Origin: Kribbella sp. NBC_00382
GTDB lineage: Bacteria; Actinomycetota; Actinomycetes; Propionibacteriales; Kribbellaceae
NCBI RefSeq assembly: GCF_036067295.1
Contig: NZ_CP107954.1
Span: forward strand, 5,890,001 to 5,954,000
DNA length: 64,000 nt
Reading direction: 5' to 3'
Of this stretch, positions 8,742 through 17,235 are shown piece after piece. Within the stretch, counting starts at the first letter, position 1. Each line of letters opens with the position of its first letter. The notes beneath the pieces were generated by a model, which worked only from the letters and a program-made list of their open reading frames with translations, had not been told where the DNA came from and ran no database searches. The translations under genes were made by a program, and so were the position numbers.

Positions 8742-9280
8742 ATGAACGCATCCTCGAGTGGCAGCTGCTTGAGGAAAAGAAGCTCGCGACGCGCCTTCAG
8801 TGCTTCCAGTGCACTGAGCCCTGGCCGACCACACCGGGTGGTCGCCGCCTGCCACAACACCCGCGTCGCTGGGAGTGGGACGCTCAACGGCACGTCAAGA
8901 ATCTCAACCAGCTGATGCGTCCGGGCGACCGGGTATTGATCGGGGTGGACACCTCTACAGGCGTGGCGGTCGACGCTGCGGTCGTACACCTGCGGTTTTT
9001 GGTCGACGGCGCCAAGCTCGTCGCCAAGATCGAGGTCGGCGCTGTGGCCATGTCGCATCGGGGTCCGGATCCGCCGTACCTGGGCGACGAGATCATGGAC
9101 GTAGCCGTCGCCGAGGCAAGGGCCGCGATGCACCAGCAGGACTGCACGGTCGGCCTTTTGGCCGGGTTCATCCACGTCGACAACAAGGCGAGCATGCGGA
9201 TGGCCGCGCGAAATGGGTGGGAGCCGCAGGACGCACCGACCGAGGCGGGCTACGTGAGGTGGGCGCGGCGTCTGAACTGA
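8738..9280 (+). CDS. GNAT-like protein coupled to the XRE-ImmA gene
   Basis: This 180-residue protein starts with GTG in a GTGA overlap with the upstream stop. The C-terminal half shows an acetyltransferase-like end: a helix with VAVAEARAAMH, a strand, then HVDNKASMRMAARNGWE, which matches the GNAT motif B pattern N-x-(A/S)S-x(4)-ARNGWE. The N-terminal part contains CFQC and a basic region and is not recognised. Translational coupling to an HTH/metallopeptidase gene suggests a two-component toxin-antitoxin or defence-like unit, but that is inference. The assignment to GNAT is moderate because the acetyl-CoA loop is not clear by eye. Confidence 0.7.
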   Translation: MNERILEWQLLEEKKLATRLQCFQCTEPWPTTPGGRRLPQHPRRWEWDAQRHVKNLNQLMRPGDRVLIGVDTSTGVAVDAAVVHLRFLVDGAKLVAKIEVGAVAMSHRGPDPPYLGDEIMDVAVAEARAAMHQQDCTVGLLAGFIHVDNKASMRMAARNGWEPQDAPTEAGYVRWARRLN

Positions 9281-9335
9281 TGGCCGGTGTGGCCGGCGTT
9301 TCAGCTGACTCCTGTGGCTGCCCAAGGCGTGGCCT

Positions 9336-10340
9336 TTAGGTGGTGGATTGGTCGGAGTTTCGGTCTAGGCGGTCTCGGCGGTCTTGTTCTCGTTTGGAGT
9401 AGGCGGCTGCTCGGATTGCCTCGTCCGATTCCAGGCCGGAGCCTAGGCCGCCGCCTACGGTTGCGGCGGAGGCGACGAACCAGGCTAGGACGAAGAGGTC
9501 TGCGTGGCCCGTCGGGTTCTTGAGATAGCCGCCCATCACGTCAGGGTCGAGGATGAAGTATGCCCAGGCCAGGTTCACCACGTAGAGGGCGGTGTAGCAG
9601 ATGAGGACGCCGACCGTCAGGGTCAGCAGGGTCGAGCCGTTGTAGAGGCGGGATCTTTCGCGGGCTTGCGGGGAGTCGTCGTCGGGGCGGTCCCACAGTT
9701 CGCCGTCGATCACTAGCCAGCCGACGACGAGTGCGATCGAGGCGATCGTCGCGACGACCAGGCGCCACCACGACATCGAGTCGGCCAGCAGCCAGACCGT
9801 GGAGTTGACCGTAGCCACGGCGCCAGTTGCCAGCGCGGCCACGAGCGCGGACTTCAGGCCCGGTACCAACAGCCACGGACGGTTGGCGAGCACCATGCCT
9901 ACGAGCAGGCGCCAGCGGCCGCGCCGCTGCGGGAGGGCCACGTGGTGCTGATCCATCGGGTGAGGGTCTGACATGCTGCTGATCAGGGAGCGCACTGCCC
10001 GACGGGTGCGGGCCTGCATCCGAAGCCCACCCAGCGCAGGCAGTGACAGTACTGCCGTCCGTTGCTCTGGATCGGTCTCGACTAGCAGGTGCCGGCCCTC
10101 ATGGTCGTGGAGTGGTAGTTCGGTCAGACCGACGACGAGGTCCCAGTCATGTTCGCGGGCCCGGTCCTGCAGCCGACCCACCGCGGCGCCGACGTCCTCA
10201 GAGCCGATGGTGAAAGGCTCACTCACGACGGTGATGTCCCAGTGGCCGCTGCCGTCGGGTGGCCTCAGGTCGGTCAATCTCCTGGCGATCTCAGTCGGTG
10301 CGGCTGGATCGGCCACCAGTCCGACGCGGATGGGTTCCAT
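9336..10340 (-). CDS. Unknown multi-pass membrane protein with cytoplasmic N-terminal domain
   Basis: This 334-residue protein has a soluble N-terminal domain (about 1-130, beginning MEPIRVGLVADPAAPTEIAR) that resembles an alpha/beta sensing or binding domain. About four to five hydrophobic segments follow (for example SALVAALATGAVATV and LLTLTVGVLICYTALYVV) and a charged tail ending KREQDRRDRLDRNSDQS. No catalytic motif or named family was recognised. ATG 10340 gives the start; an in-frame ATG at 10358 is an alternative, and neither has a strong ribosome-binding site. It is transcribed alone, 40 bp before the stop of the GH76 gene on the same strand. Confidence 0.75.
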   Translation of the reverse strand: MEPIRVGLVADPAAPTEIARRLTDLRPPDGSGHWDITVVSEPFTIGSEDVGAAVGRLQDRAREHDWDLVVGLTELPLHDHEGRHLLVETDPEQRTAVLSLPALGGLRMQARTRRAVRSLISSMSDPHPMDQHHVALPQRRGRWRLLVGMVLANRPWLLVPGLKSALVAALATGAVATVNSTVWLLADSMSWWRLVVATIASIALVVGWLVIDGELWDRPDDDSPQARERSRLYNGSTLLTLTVGVLICYTALYVVNLAWAYFILDPDVMGGYLKNPTGHADLFVLAWFVASAATVGGGLGSGLESDEAIRAAAYSKREQDRRDRLDRNSDQSTT

Positions 10341-10380
10341 ACCGGCCCCGTACCCCATTCACTGCGGAGACACGCAGAGC

Positions 10381-12255
10381 TCAGTCGTGTACGGCGGTCA
10401 CGTGGTAGACGCGGCCGCCCCAGCCGTCGTCGGGGAAGGAGTCGGCGATGCGGATGTAGGTTGCCTTGTCCGGGCCGAGGTGAGGTGTTAGGTCGAACGT
10501 TCTGGCCGCCTTGTTCTCGCCGTCGTGGAACTGCTGGGTTTCGGTCGCCAGGGTGGTCCAGTGCTGGCCGTCGCCGCTGGCCTGGATGACGAACTCGTTG
10601 TCGATCGTCAGGGTCGCGGAGGCCGTGGTGGTGTCTGCCGGGAACGGGAAGCGGTAGACGAAGTACGAGTGGCCGTCGGCGAAACGGTTCTGGATGCCGT
10701 TGCTCTGTGAGCCGTCCGCGTCCCACAGCCAGGGAGTCTCGGCCGCCGTACCGGTGTCGAAGTCGGCGGTGTTCGCGATCAGGATGTCAGCTCGGGTGCT
10801 GAACGACAGCTGCGATCCGGACGTCGCCGTCGCGGTCACCGAGTAGCGACCGTCCGGCGTACCGGCTGGAATCGTCACGTCGAGCTTGACGGACGAGTGC
10901 ACCGGTACGGCGTTGCCGTGGGGGCGAAGTGCGACGTTCGAGCGTGGGGGAGTGACGGCCCATCCCGACGGGGCAGCGGCTCGTACGGCGACTTGGAGCG
11001 GCTCGTGTCCCGTGGCCTGGATGTTGACCGTCAGCTTCACGTGGGTGGCGGCGCCGGTCGACGGCATCACCACCGGAAGGGCCGGATCGGTCGTGGCCGA
11101 CAACGACCGTACTGGCGGGGTGGACGGTACGGCAGCGATCAGCGCGCTGAGGGCGCTGGCCTGGGTACGCCAGTCGAAGACGTTCGGCTCGGCGCCTGAC
11201 CATTGCTCGCCCAACCTATCGGCCGCGTCCCGGTCGTTGCCCCAGACCGTTGCGGCCTGCTGGGCAACGAAATCGGTGTAGCGGCGATCGTGCGTGGTGT
11301 CGGCGAGGTCCATCCAGTAGCGCATGAAGATGCCCTTGAACTGCTTGCCGTTGTCGTCGCATGTGCGGCCGGGTGCATCGCAGTACTCCGTCAGGACGCC
11401 GTTGGTCACCAGCCCACCCGGGGCGATCGCCGCGTCGGCCAGCCGTCGTACCGTGGTCAACAGCTTCGGGTCGTGGGTTGCTCGCCACAGTTCGAGGCCG
11501 GCGCCGATGGCCAGGCCCTGGTTGTAGCTCCAGACCGTGTCGCCGTTGCTCTGGCAGTCGTCCTTCAAACCGTCGTTGACCAGGCCGGCGGAGTTGATCA
11601 TGCCGCTGGCGGTGAACCAGTTCCAGCCCTCCTTCGCGCGACCGAGCCAATGCTTGTCACGCGGCAGGCGGTTGTGGAGTTCGGCGGTGAGGCGGATCCA
11701 CAGCCCGTTGGTGACAGCGTTCTTGTAGGTGCGTTCCCCGTTCCACCAGACGCCGCCGCCACAGGTGCTCGGGTCCCAGTAGCCCTCGACGTACTCCGCG
11801 ATCGTGACCGCCATGTCGAGGTACTTGCGGTTCTTCGTCAGGTCGTACGCCTGGATCCAGGTCAGGCCCCACCACTCGGAGTCGTCGATGGCGCGGCTGG
11901 TGAAGTTGCCGAGCAGCGGATCGCCGGACAGGTACCCCGCCGGGAACACGCCCTTGTCCTTCTCGAAGGTGTTGTCCAGCTGGGGAAGGTAGCGCCGGTC
12001 GCCGGTGCGTTCCATGTAATCGCCGACGGTCTGCAAGGCAACCGCGGAGTTCCACCAACTCGACGGGAACCATGCCTTGTTCGGTTCGTAGGAGCTCATC
12101 ACCTCGTCAGCCGCGACGCGGGCCCGAGCGGTCGCCGTCGGGCCAGTGGCGGCTGAAGCCGCTGGAGCCGCACCGGCAGACGGTGCGGCCAGTGCGGCGG
12201 CAACCAGGACTGCTCCGGCCATCAGTACCTGCAGAGTTCGGGCAGCACGAAACAC
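10381..12255 (-). CDS. Secreted GH76-like glycoside hydrolase (alpha-1,6-mannanase type) with NEW3-like domain
   Basis: This is a 624-residue exported enzyme. The GTG at 12255 has GAGGAG nine bases upstream and begins a basic-hydrophobic signal peptide ending in an Ala-rich stretch; the longer open frame from 12351 runs through the promoter. The catalytic region carries the GH76 double-aspartate context AIDDSEWWGLTWIQAYD near residue 120 and a helical (alpha/alpha)6-type repeat. After about residue 390 comes a beta-sandwich of the NPCBM-associated NEW3 type (GWAVTPPRSNVALRPHG), then a further C-terminal beta domain. GH76 enzymes hydrolyse alpha-1,6-mannan, so a role in fungal or mycobacterial mannan use is likely. 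Confidence 0.86.
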   Translation of the reverse strand: MFRAARTLQVLMAGAVLVAAALAAPSAGAAPAASAATGPTATARARVAADEVMSSYEPNKAWFPSSWWNSAVALQTVGDYMERTGDRRYLPQLDNTFEKDKGVFPAGYLSGDPLLGNFTSRAIDDSEWWGLTWIQAYDLTKNRKYLDMAVTIAEYVEGYWDPSTCGGGVWWNGERTYKNAVTNGLWIRLTAELHNRLPRDKHWLGRAKEGWNWFTASGMINSAGLVNDGLKDDCQSNGDTVWSYNQGLAIGAGLELWRATHDPKLLTTVRRLADAAIAPGGLVTNGVLTEYCDAPGRTCDDNGKQFKGIFMRYWMDLADTTHDRRYTDFVAQQAATVWGNDRDAADRLGEQWSGAEPNVFDWRTQASALSALIAAVPSTPPVRSLSATTDPALPVVMPSTGAATHVKLTVNIQATGHEPLQVAVRAAAPSGWAVTPPRSNVALRPHGNAVPVHSSVKLDVTIPAGTPDGRYSVTATATSGSQLSFSTRADILIANTADFDTGTAAETPWLWDADGSQSNGIQNRFADGHSYFVYRFPFPADTTTASATLTIDNEFVIQASGDGQHWTTLATETQQFHDGENKAARTFDLTPHLGPDKATYIRIADSFPDDGWGGRVYHVTAVHD

Positions 12256-12294
12256 GGCGATGATCTCCTCGATGACTTCAGGCGGGCGAGGTTG

Positions 12295-12304
12295 GAAACG
12301 TTTC
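12295..12304. promoter_or_regulatory. LacI-type operator upstream of GH76 gene
   Basis: GAAACGTTTC is a perfect 10-bp palindrome with the central CG typical of LacI-family sugar regulators in actinobacteria. It lies 40 bases upstream of the GTG start and downstream of the predicted -10, where a repressor would block transcription. No other copy was noticed in the window. Confidence 0.7.
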
Positions 12305-12319
12305 ACTGAACTGTCGAGA

Positions 12320-12351
12320 AGTATCGTCGCCTCCGAAGACAACGCTGTCAA
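12320..12351 (-). promoter_or_regulatory. Putative promoter of GH76 gene
   Basis: On the minus strand a perfect TTGACA (12346-12351) is followed by GACGAT at 17-bp spacing, or GATACT at 20 bp. The operator lies directly downstream. The choice of -10 is uncertain. Confidence 0.5.
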
Positions 12352-12370
12352 TGGTCCGTGACGGACGTGA

Positions 12371-12514
12371 GTTCACGGAGCCACCCTCGCCCCGGTGACC
12401 GCGGGCATGGAGGAGCTGGTCGGCTTGTCCAAGGAATCCGAGTCCAGCGCCCACGCCACCGCCGGGGCGCACGGTCTCGTGGTCGCCAAGGAGCTGACCG
12501 GCAAAGCAGCCTGA
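12371..12514 (+). pseudogene. Possible gene remnant, 47 codons open
   Basis: The frame reads a protein-like segment, VTAGMEELVGLSKESESS followed by an Ala-rich tail, ending at TGA 12512. A second protein-like piece in another frame, VGDFIDAVIDSLGTWR, ends at TAA 12601. Neither has a ribosome-binding site and together they look like a decayed gene. An independent 39-aa gene from GTG 12395 is the alternative. No family is recognised. Confidence 0.3.
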
Positions 12515-12619
12515 CCCGCCGGCTGGTTGCTTGAGGCAACGGGGGGCGTCAGGTCGGAGACTTCATCGACGCAGTGATCGACTCCCTCGGCACCTGGCGG
12601 TAACCGGATGGGAGGAACG

Positions 12620-15220
12620 TCAGCTGGCCGGTGGGTTGATGAAAGTGGAGAGGGCCTCGGCTGATTTGCGGCCGTCGTGGATGGCTTTGACGTAGTCGTA
12701 GCCCGCTTGCGCGGCTGTGCGCGCTGGGGCCCGGTCGGTCACGAGTTGCTCGATCACGTCGCGGAGGGTCTGGGGAGTTGCCTCGACGATGGGCAGTTGG
12801 GCGGGTAGGAGGTCACGGACATGCTTGGCGACGTGCCCGACCGTGACCCGTCCGGCGGCCATTGCCTCGACGGCGAAGGCGCCGTAGGTACCGAGTAGCA
12901 GCTGATCCACCACGATGTCCGCGTCCTGGACGAGCTTGCTGAGCTCATCGTGCGAGACACCTCCGATCCGCTGGTACTCGATCCGGCCGTCAGCCTGCAG
13001 TTCGGACAAGACGGCATCGATCCCCGCCGTCCCCTTCTGATCGGTCCTGGACAGCGCATGGAGGACGACCGGAACGTCACGCTCGAGTACCGGCTGGGTG
13101 ACCGGATCGCTGTCGAGGTTCACGGCCGCGGGCAGCCAGATGGCTCCCTCGACGTAGTCGAGGAGATCAGGTGTGGCGACGAATCGGGGCCCGTCGTAGT
13201 CGGCCAGCAGCTCCCGAAGCCGGTCGACCGCCGCCTGCAACAGGACCGTCCCGCGATTGGTGGGGTCGGCGAACGGCGAGTGGGGGTAGAGGTCTCGGTG
13301 CTGGGCCGGATCCCGCACCTCAGGCCCGTGGAAGACGACGCCGTGTTTGATGCCGGCGGCGTCGAAGAGCTGGAGGTCCTTGCTGAACCAGGTGCTCTCC
13401 GAGTCGCCGAGGATCGGACGGCCGCCTTCGGCCAGTACGTGGGAGACGTTGTTGAGGAAGTAGTCGGTGGTGGCGACCTTCCAGTTGAGACTGGAGGTGT
13501 ACCGCTCCCGCTTGATCGTCCAGTCGGCAGGCAGGTCGTGTTTGCCTGCCTCGATCCGCATCGACATCCCGAAGACGCCGGGGTGGTTGCGTTCGATCGC
13601 CTGCGCCCAGCGCCCGGCCTGGCCGGCCGTGTTCAGAGGACCGATGAAGACCTGTGGCGGGGCGGGCGGCGCGGTCGCAGGCAGGGTCTGGCCGACGAGG
13701 TCGCCGTACAGCTCTCGCAGATGGCCGGCCTGGCCCTCCCAGGACATCTCGCGTTGCAACTGCGGATCGGCTGCCCGCTCCCGGTACGGGGCAGGGTTCG
13801 CCAGGACGCGGGTGACCTTGGCCGCGAGATCCTTCGGGTTCTCGACCTCGAAGACCTCGCCGACTCCCGTCTCGTTCATGAACTCGGTCAGGCTCTGCAT
13901 GTTGCTGGTCACCACCGGCAAGCCAGCGAACAAGTACTCGAAGACCTTGTTGGGCAGGGCCATCTCGTGGCTGGGATAGCGCAAGATCGGGATGAGGCCG
14001 ACATCGGCGGTACGCAGGAACGGGACTACTTCTCCGGGGCCGACCGGGTTCAGGTAGTGCACCCGATCCTCGACCTGCAGCGACTCCGCCAGGTCGCGGA
14101 GCTCTTGGACCGGCTTCGTCCCGATCGACGGGACGCAGACCACGGCGAGGTGCACGCCGGGCAGGTCCAGGAGCGCCTGGATCGCGGTCTCGACGCCGCG
14201 GGCGTGGGTGATACCGCCGCTGTAGACGATCAGCGGAACCTCGGCTGCGAGCCCGGTCCGGGCGCGCAGGTCGATGATCTCGGCCGAGTCGTCGAACTGG
14301 CTGGGGGTGTTCATGATGACGGTCGGTTCACGCTTCAGCCTATGGTCGGCTTGCAGGGCGCGAGCGATCGCCGGGCTGACAGTGATCACCCGGTCCGCGG
14401 CGCCGATGTTCTCCCGCTCGTGCTGGGCCCAGGCAGCGATGAACCGGGGCGTCCGGCCGCCGTACCTCGAGAGTCCCTTGACGTACTCGTGTGCGTCGTA
14501 GACGACCTCGAGTTTGCGACCCCGCAACGCGGCGCGGCCGGCGGCCCGCGCCGCCACCCCGATCAGGTGCATGTCGTGGGCGTGCAGGACGTCCGGTGCC
14601 AGCTCGTCGATCACGTCCGCGAAGATGTTCTCGTAGTCATAGGCTTCCGGTACGACGCGTCGCCAGTCGACCGGCCACGCGACCTGGCCGAGCCGCTCGT
14701 CCCACCATTGCCAGACGGACCGGAACCGCTCGTGCTGAGGCTCGGTGGCCGCGTCACGAGCCGTGGCTCCCCGGCGGGCCAGGTTCAGGGTCCGCTTCCG
14801 AAGGCCCCGGCCCACTACTCCAAACCGATAGCGCAACGGACTGATCGATCCCGCCTTGCGGTCAGCAGTGGCACGACCTGACGCGGCCTTGAGGTCGGCG
14901 AAGCGGGCGTCGATCGCGAGCTGCCGGGCAACTGGAAAGGTGTGGTGCCGGTAGCCCACGAAGGGGATCCGCCGCGCCCGCCGTCTGGCCCGGCGCCGGT
15001 TCCGGCCGTCGCGCAGCGGGAAGGCACCCGGCAGCCGCATCATCACGATCCGGCCGTCCAGAGATTCCAGCGACTCCGTACCGCTGGCCGATACCCCGAG
15101 CAAGGTCACCCGCAGACCAGTACGAGCCAGCGCCACCGCTTCCTTGAGCACCCGCGCGTCGTTGCTGATGTCGTTGGCGACCATCATGAGCACGTGTGGT
15201 TCGGTGGGTGTCGACCTCAT
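12620..15220 (-). CDS. Two-domain glycosyltransferase (GT-B, GT4-like N-half and second GT-like C-half)
   Basis: This 866-residue cytoplasmic or membrane-associated protein contains two glycosyltransferase-like halves. Residues 1-430 are GT4-like: the N-terminal MMVANDISNDARVLKEA, then VLHAHDMHLIGVAARA, and the nucleotide-sugar region with ALPNKVFEYLFAGLPVV. A proline-rich linker (ATAPPAPPQ) leads to a second GT-B-like half from about 525 (FIGPLNTAGQAGRWAQAIE) with a late VDQLLLGTYGAFAVEAMAAG motif that resembles the donor-binding helix. Usual GT4 proteins have 350-450 residues, so this is a natural fusion. The ATG at 15220 has GAGGAG upstream. It is divergent from the membrane protein at 15343 and the two may act on one glycan; the product is unknown. 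Confidence 0.85.
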   Translation of the reverse strand: MRSTPTEPHVLMMVANDISNDARVLKEAVALARTGLRVTLLGVSASGTESLESLDGRIVMMRLPGAFPLRDGRNRRRARRRARRIPFVGYRHHTFPVARQLAIDARFADLKAASGRATADRKAGSISPLRYRFGVVGRGLRKRTLNLARRGATARDAATEPQHERFRSVWQWWDERLGQVAWPVDWRRVVPEAYDYENIFADVIDELAPDVLHAHDMHLIGVAARAAGRAALRGRKLEVVYDAHEYVKGLSRYGGRTPRFIAAWAQHERENIGAADRVITVSPAIARALQADHRLKREPTVIMNTPSQFDDSAEIIDLRARTGLAAEVPLIVYSGGITHARGVETAIQALLDLPGVHLAVVCVPSIGTKPVQELRDLAESLQVEDRVHYLNPVGPGEVVPFLRTADVGLIPILRYPSHEMALPNKVFEYLFAGLPVVTSNMQSLTEFMNETGVGEVFEVENPKDLAAKVTRVLANPAPYRERAADPQLQREMSWEGQAGHLRELYGDLVGQTLPATAPPAPPQVFIGPLNTAGQAGRWAQAIERNHPGVFGMSMRIEAGKHDLPADWTIKRERYTSSLNWKVATTDYFLNNVSHVLAEGGRPILGDSESTWFSKDLQLFDAAGIKHGVVFHGPEVRDPAQHRDLYPHSPFADPTNRGTVLLQAAVDRLRELLADYDGPRFVATPDLLDYVEGAIWLPAAVNLDSDPVTQPVLERDVPVVLHALSRTDQKGTAGIDAVLSELQADGRIEYQRIGGVSHDELSKLVQDADIVVDQLLLGTYGAFAVEAMAAGRVTVGHVAKHVRDLLPAQLPIVEATPQTLRDVIEQLVTDRAPARTAAQAGYDYVKAIHDGRKSAEALSTFINPPAS

Positions 15221-15330
15221 CGTGCCCGCGTCTCCTCAGGGAGAATGTACTGATCCGGAGTATCTGCGACCTGGCTTCGGTCAAGATCGAAGCATCGTAG
15301 CTCCTCGGATCCCGCGGAAGCGCGCAAGTG

Positions 15331-15336
15331 TAATGT
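15331..15336 (+). promoter_or_regulatory. -10 box of leaderless membrane-protein gene
   Basis: TAATGT ends six bases before the GTG at 15343, predicting transcription from the start codon. No clear -35 is seen. Confidence 0.65.
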
Positions 15337-15342
15337 TCTTCG

Positions 15343-17178
15343 GTGAGTCCAGATCCGGTCACCGACAGCAGGAAGGCCTTCGCGGTGCGTAGTCGTGGCC
15401 TTCCGGTGGTCCTGCTGGTGCTCGGGGTGGCGGTGAGTTCGACCTGGATCGTCACCGCCGCGCGAGGTGTCGGCTACGGATTCGACATCACCGACGAGGG
15501 CTACTACCTGCTGTCCTACCGCTGGTGGAGCAGCAATCCGCTGGCGCTGACCGGGATCCAGTACATCTACGGGCCGATCTTCCAGTTGCTGCACTGGGAC
15601 ATCGAGAAGCTGCGGATCTTCCGGCTGGTGACGGTCGTCCTCGGGCACGTGTTCTTCGGGTGGAGCTTCATGCGCTGGCTGCGGGTCCGCCGCCCGGACG
15701 CGCCGAAGACCAAGCTCTGGGAGTACGCCGGAATCGCCGCGATCCTGGCGGCCGGCGGCATGACCTACAGCTGGCTTCCCCTGAGTCCGGGCTACAACGA
15801 CGTCATCCTGCTCGGCGCCCTCACCGCGGTGTCCTGTGTGCTCTGGTCCGCGACCGCCATCGAGCAGGACAAGAAGCCGCCGATCTGGGCACTCACCCTG
15901 GCCGGCGTGGTGATCAGCGTGATGGTGCTGGCCAAGTGGTCGTCGATCGTCGTGCTCGCCCTGATCGTTGTCGCCGCGATCGTCGTGCTCAGCGCGCAGG
16001 GGTCCCAGGCGGTTGCCCGGGGCATCGTCTGGGCGCTGGCCGGCGCCACCGGAACCGCCGTTCTGGTGCAGCTGCTGGTCGTGTCGCTGACAGACGCCAT
16101 CCCCGGCATCCTCGCGGTCAACCGGTTCATCGCCGGCAACTCCTACACCCCGGCCACGCTCGTGCAGATGTACTGGACGACCGGAATGCGCCTCGTCGAA
16201 GAGACGGTCAAGCAGCACTTCCCACTCTTCATTGCCGCAGCGGTCGCCGTGGCCGTCCGAGGCCGCAATCCCGTACTCCGAACAGCCACCTGGCTCATCA
16301 CGGCCGCCACCCTCGCCTGGTCGATCCACCAGGCACTCGACAAGGGCGGCCTCCACGGCGGCTCGCCCAACAACGGCAAGTTCCAGGTCACCCTGCTTGC
16401 CGCCGTACTGGTTGCCATCATCACCACGGTCGTCGCCTTGATCACCCGGCAATGGACACCAGGCAAGGAGAATCCTCGATCCTGGGTGATCCTCGGCCTG
16501 CTCCTCGTGCTCCCGTTCGTGCAGGCGTTCGGGACCAACACCGCGATCTACACGATCGGCTTCAACGCCTTCGCTGCTTGGGCCGCGCTGATGATCGCCG
16601 CCCTGACCGGCATCGACAAGGCCCCGCTGGTCGCCCGGACGGCAACAGCCCTGGTCACCGTCTGCGCGCTGGTCGCCGTCGGCTCGATCGCGTACGGCGG
16701 CCAGGTTCTCCACCCCTACCGATCCCCACCGCGCAGCGCCCTCACCACGGCGACCAAGCTCAAGCCACTCGGCGGTCTCGAGCTGGCACCGGACACGGCA
16801 GCGAAGTACACGGCTCTCGACGAGCTGCTGAAGCCGTACACGACCCCGTCCGGCCGGCCGATCATCGCGCTGGACAAGATGGCCGGCATCGTGTTGATGC
16901 TGCGTGCCCGCCCGTTCGGCGAGGCGTGGGTGGCGCCGAAGGAGCGCGAGCGGACCGCCGCCGGTATCACCGAGGTGTGCTCCACGAAGGAGCCCTGGCC
17001 CGGGAATCGCCAGCCGTTGTTGTTCTTCAATCGCCCGGTCAGCCAGCTGGAGATCGACGCGTTGCGGACCTGCGGGCTGGACTTCGATGTCGACTACAAG
17101 TTGATCGCCCCACCTGCGACGACGATGAACCTGCAGATCTACGTCCCGACCGCCGAGCTGGCCAGGCACACTCCCTGA
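15343..17178 (+). CDS. Polytopic membrane protein, GT-C/mannosyltransferase-like
   Basis: This 611-residue protein has about 11-12 hydrophobic segments. An early extracytoplasmic loop contains DITDEGYYLLSYRWW, where the acidic pair DxxDEG resembles the catalytic loop of GT-C transferases such as the PMT/ArnT group. A soluble C-terminal domain (about 490-611) contains cysteines at CSTKEPW and RTCGLD. GT-C enzymes use lipid-linked sugars on the outer membrane face, so this would fit with the divergent two-domain glycosyltransferase. The assignment rests on topology and the loop only. The GTG start is supported by the leaderless promoter. Confidence 0.72.
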   Translation: MSPDPVTDSRKAFAVRSRGLPVVLLVLGVAVSSTWIVTAARGVGYGFDITDEGYYLLSYRWWSSNPLALTGIQYIYGPIFQLLHWDIEKLRIFRLVTVVLGHVFFGWSFMRWLRVRRPDAPKTKLWEYAGIAAILAAGGMTYSWLPLSPGYNDVILLGALTAVSCVLWSATAIEQDKKPPIWALTLAGVVISVMVLAKWSSIVVLALIVVAAIVVLSAQGSQAVARGIVWALAGATGTAVLVQLLVVSLTDAIPGILAVNRFIAGNSYTPATLVQMYWTTGMRLVEETVKQHFPLFIAAAVAVAVRGRNPVLRTATWLITAATLAWSIHQALDKGGLHGGSPNNGKFQVTLLAAVLVAIITTVVALITRQWTPGKENPRSWVILGLLLVLPFVQAFGTNTAIYTIGFNAFAAWAALMIAALTGIDKAPLVARTATALVTVCALVAVGSIAYGGQVLHPYRSPPRSALTTATKLKPLGGLELAPDTAAKYTALDELLKPYTTPSGRPIIALDKMAGIVLMLRARPFGEAWVAPKERERTAAGITEVCSTKEPWPGNRQPLLFFNRPVSQLEIDALRTCGLDFDVDYKLIAPPATTMNLQIYVPTAELARHTP

Positions 17179-17235
17179 TCGCAACCCCGCCAAGGCCCAG
17201 TGAGATCCTGGTGTCCCACGCGAGGAAGGGTACGG

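Noticed and set aside
12950..14881. A 643-codon plus-strand frame inside the double glycosyltransferase gene
   Set aside because: Asp/Val/Arg/Gly-rich shadow of the opposite strand, with no start signal or domain.
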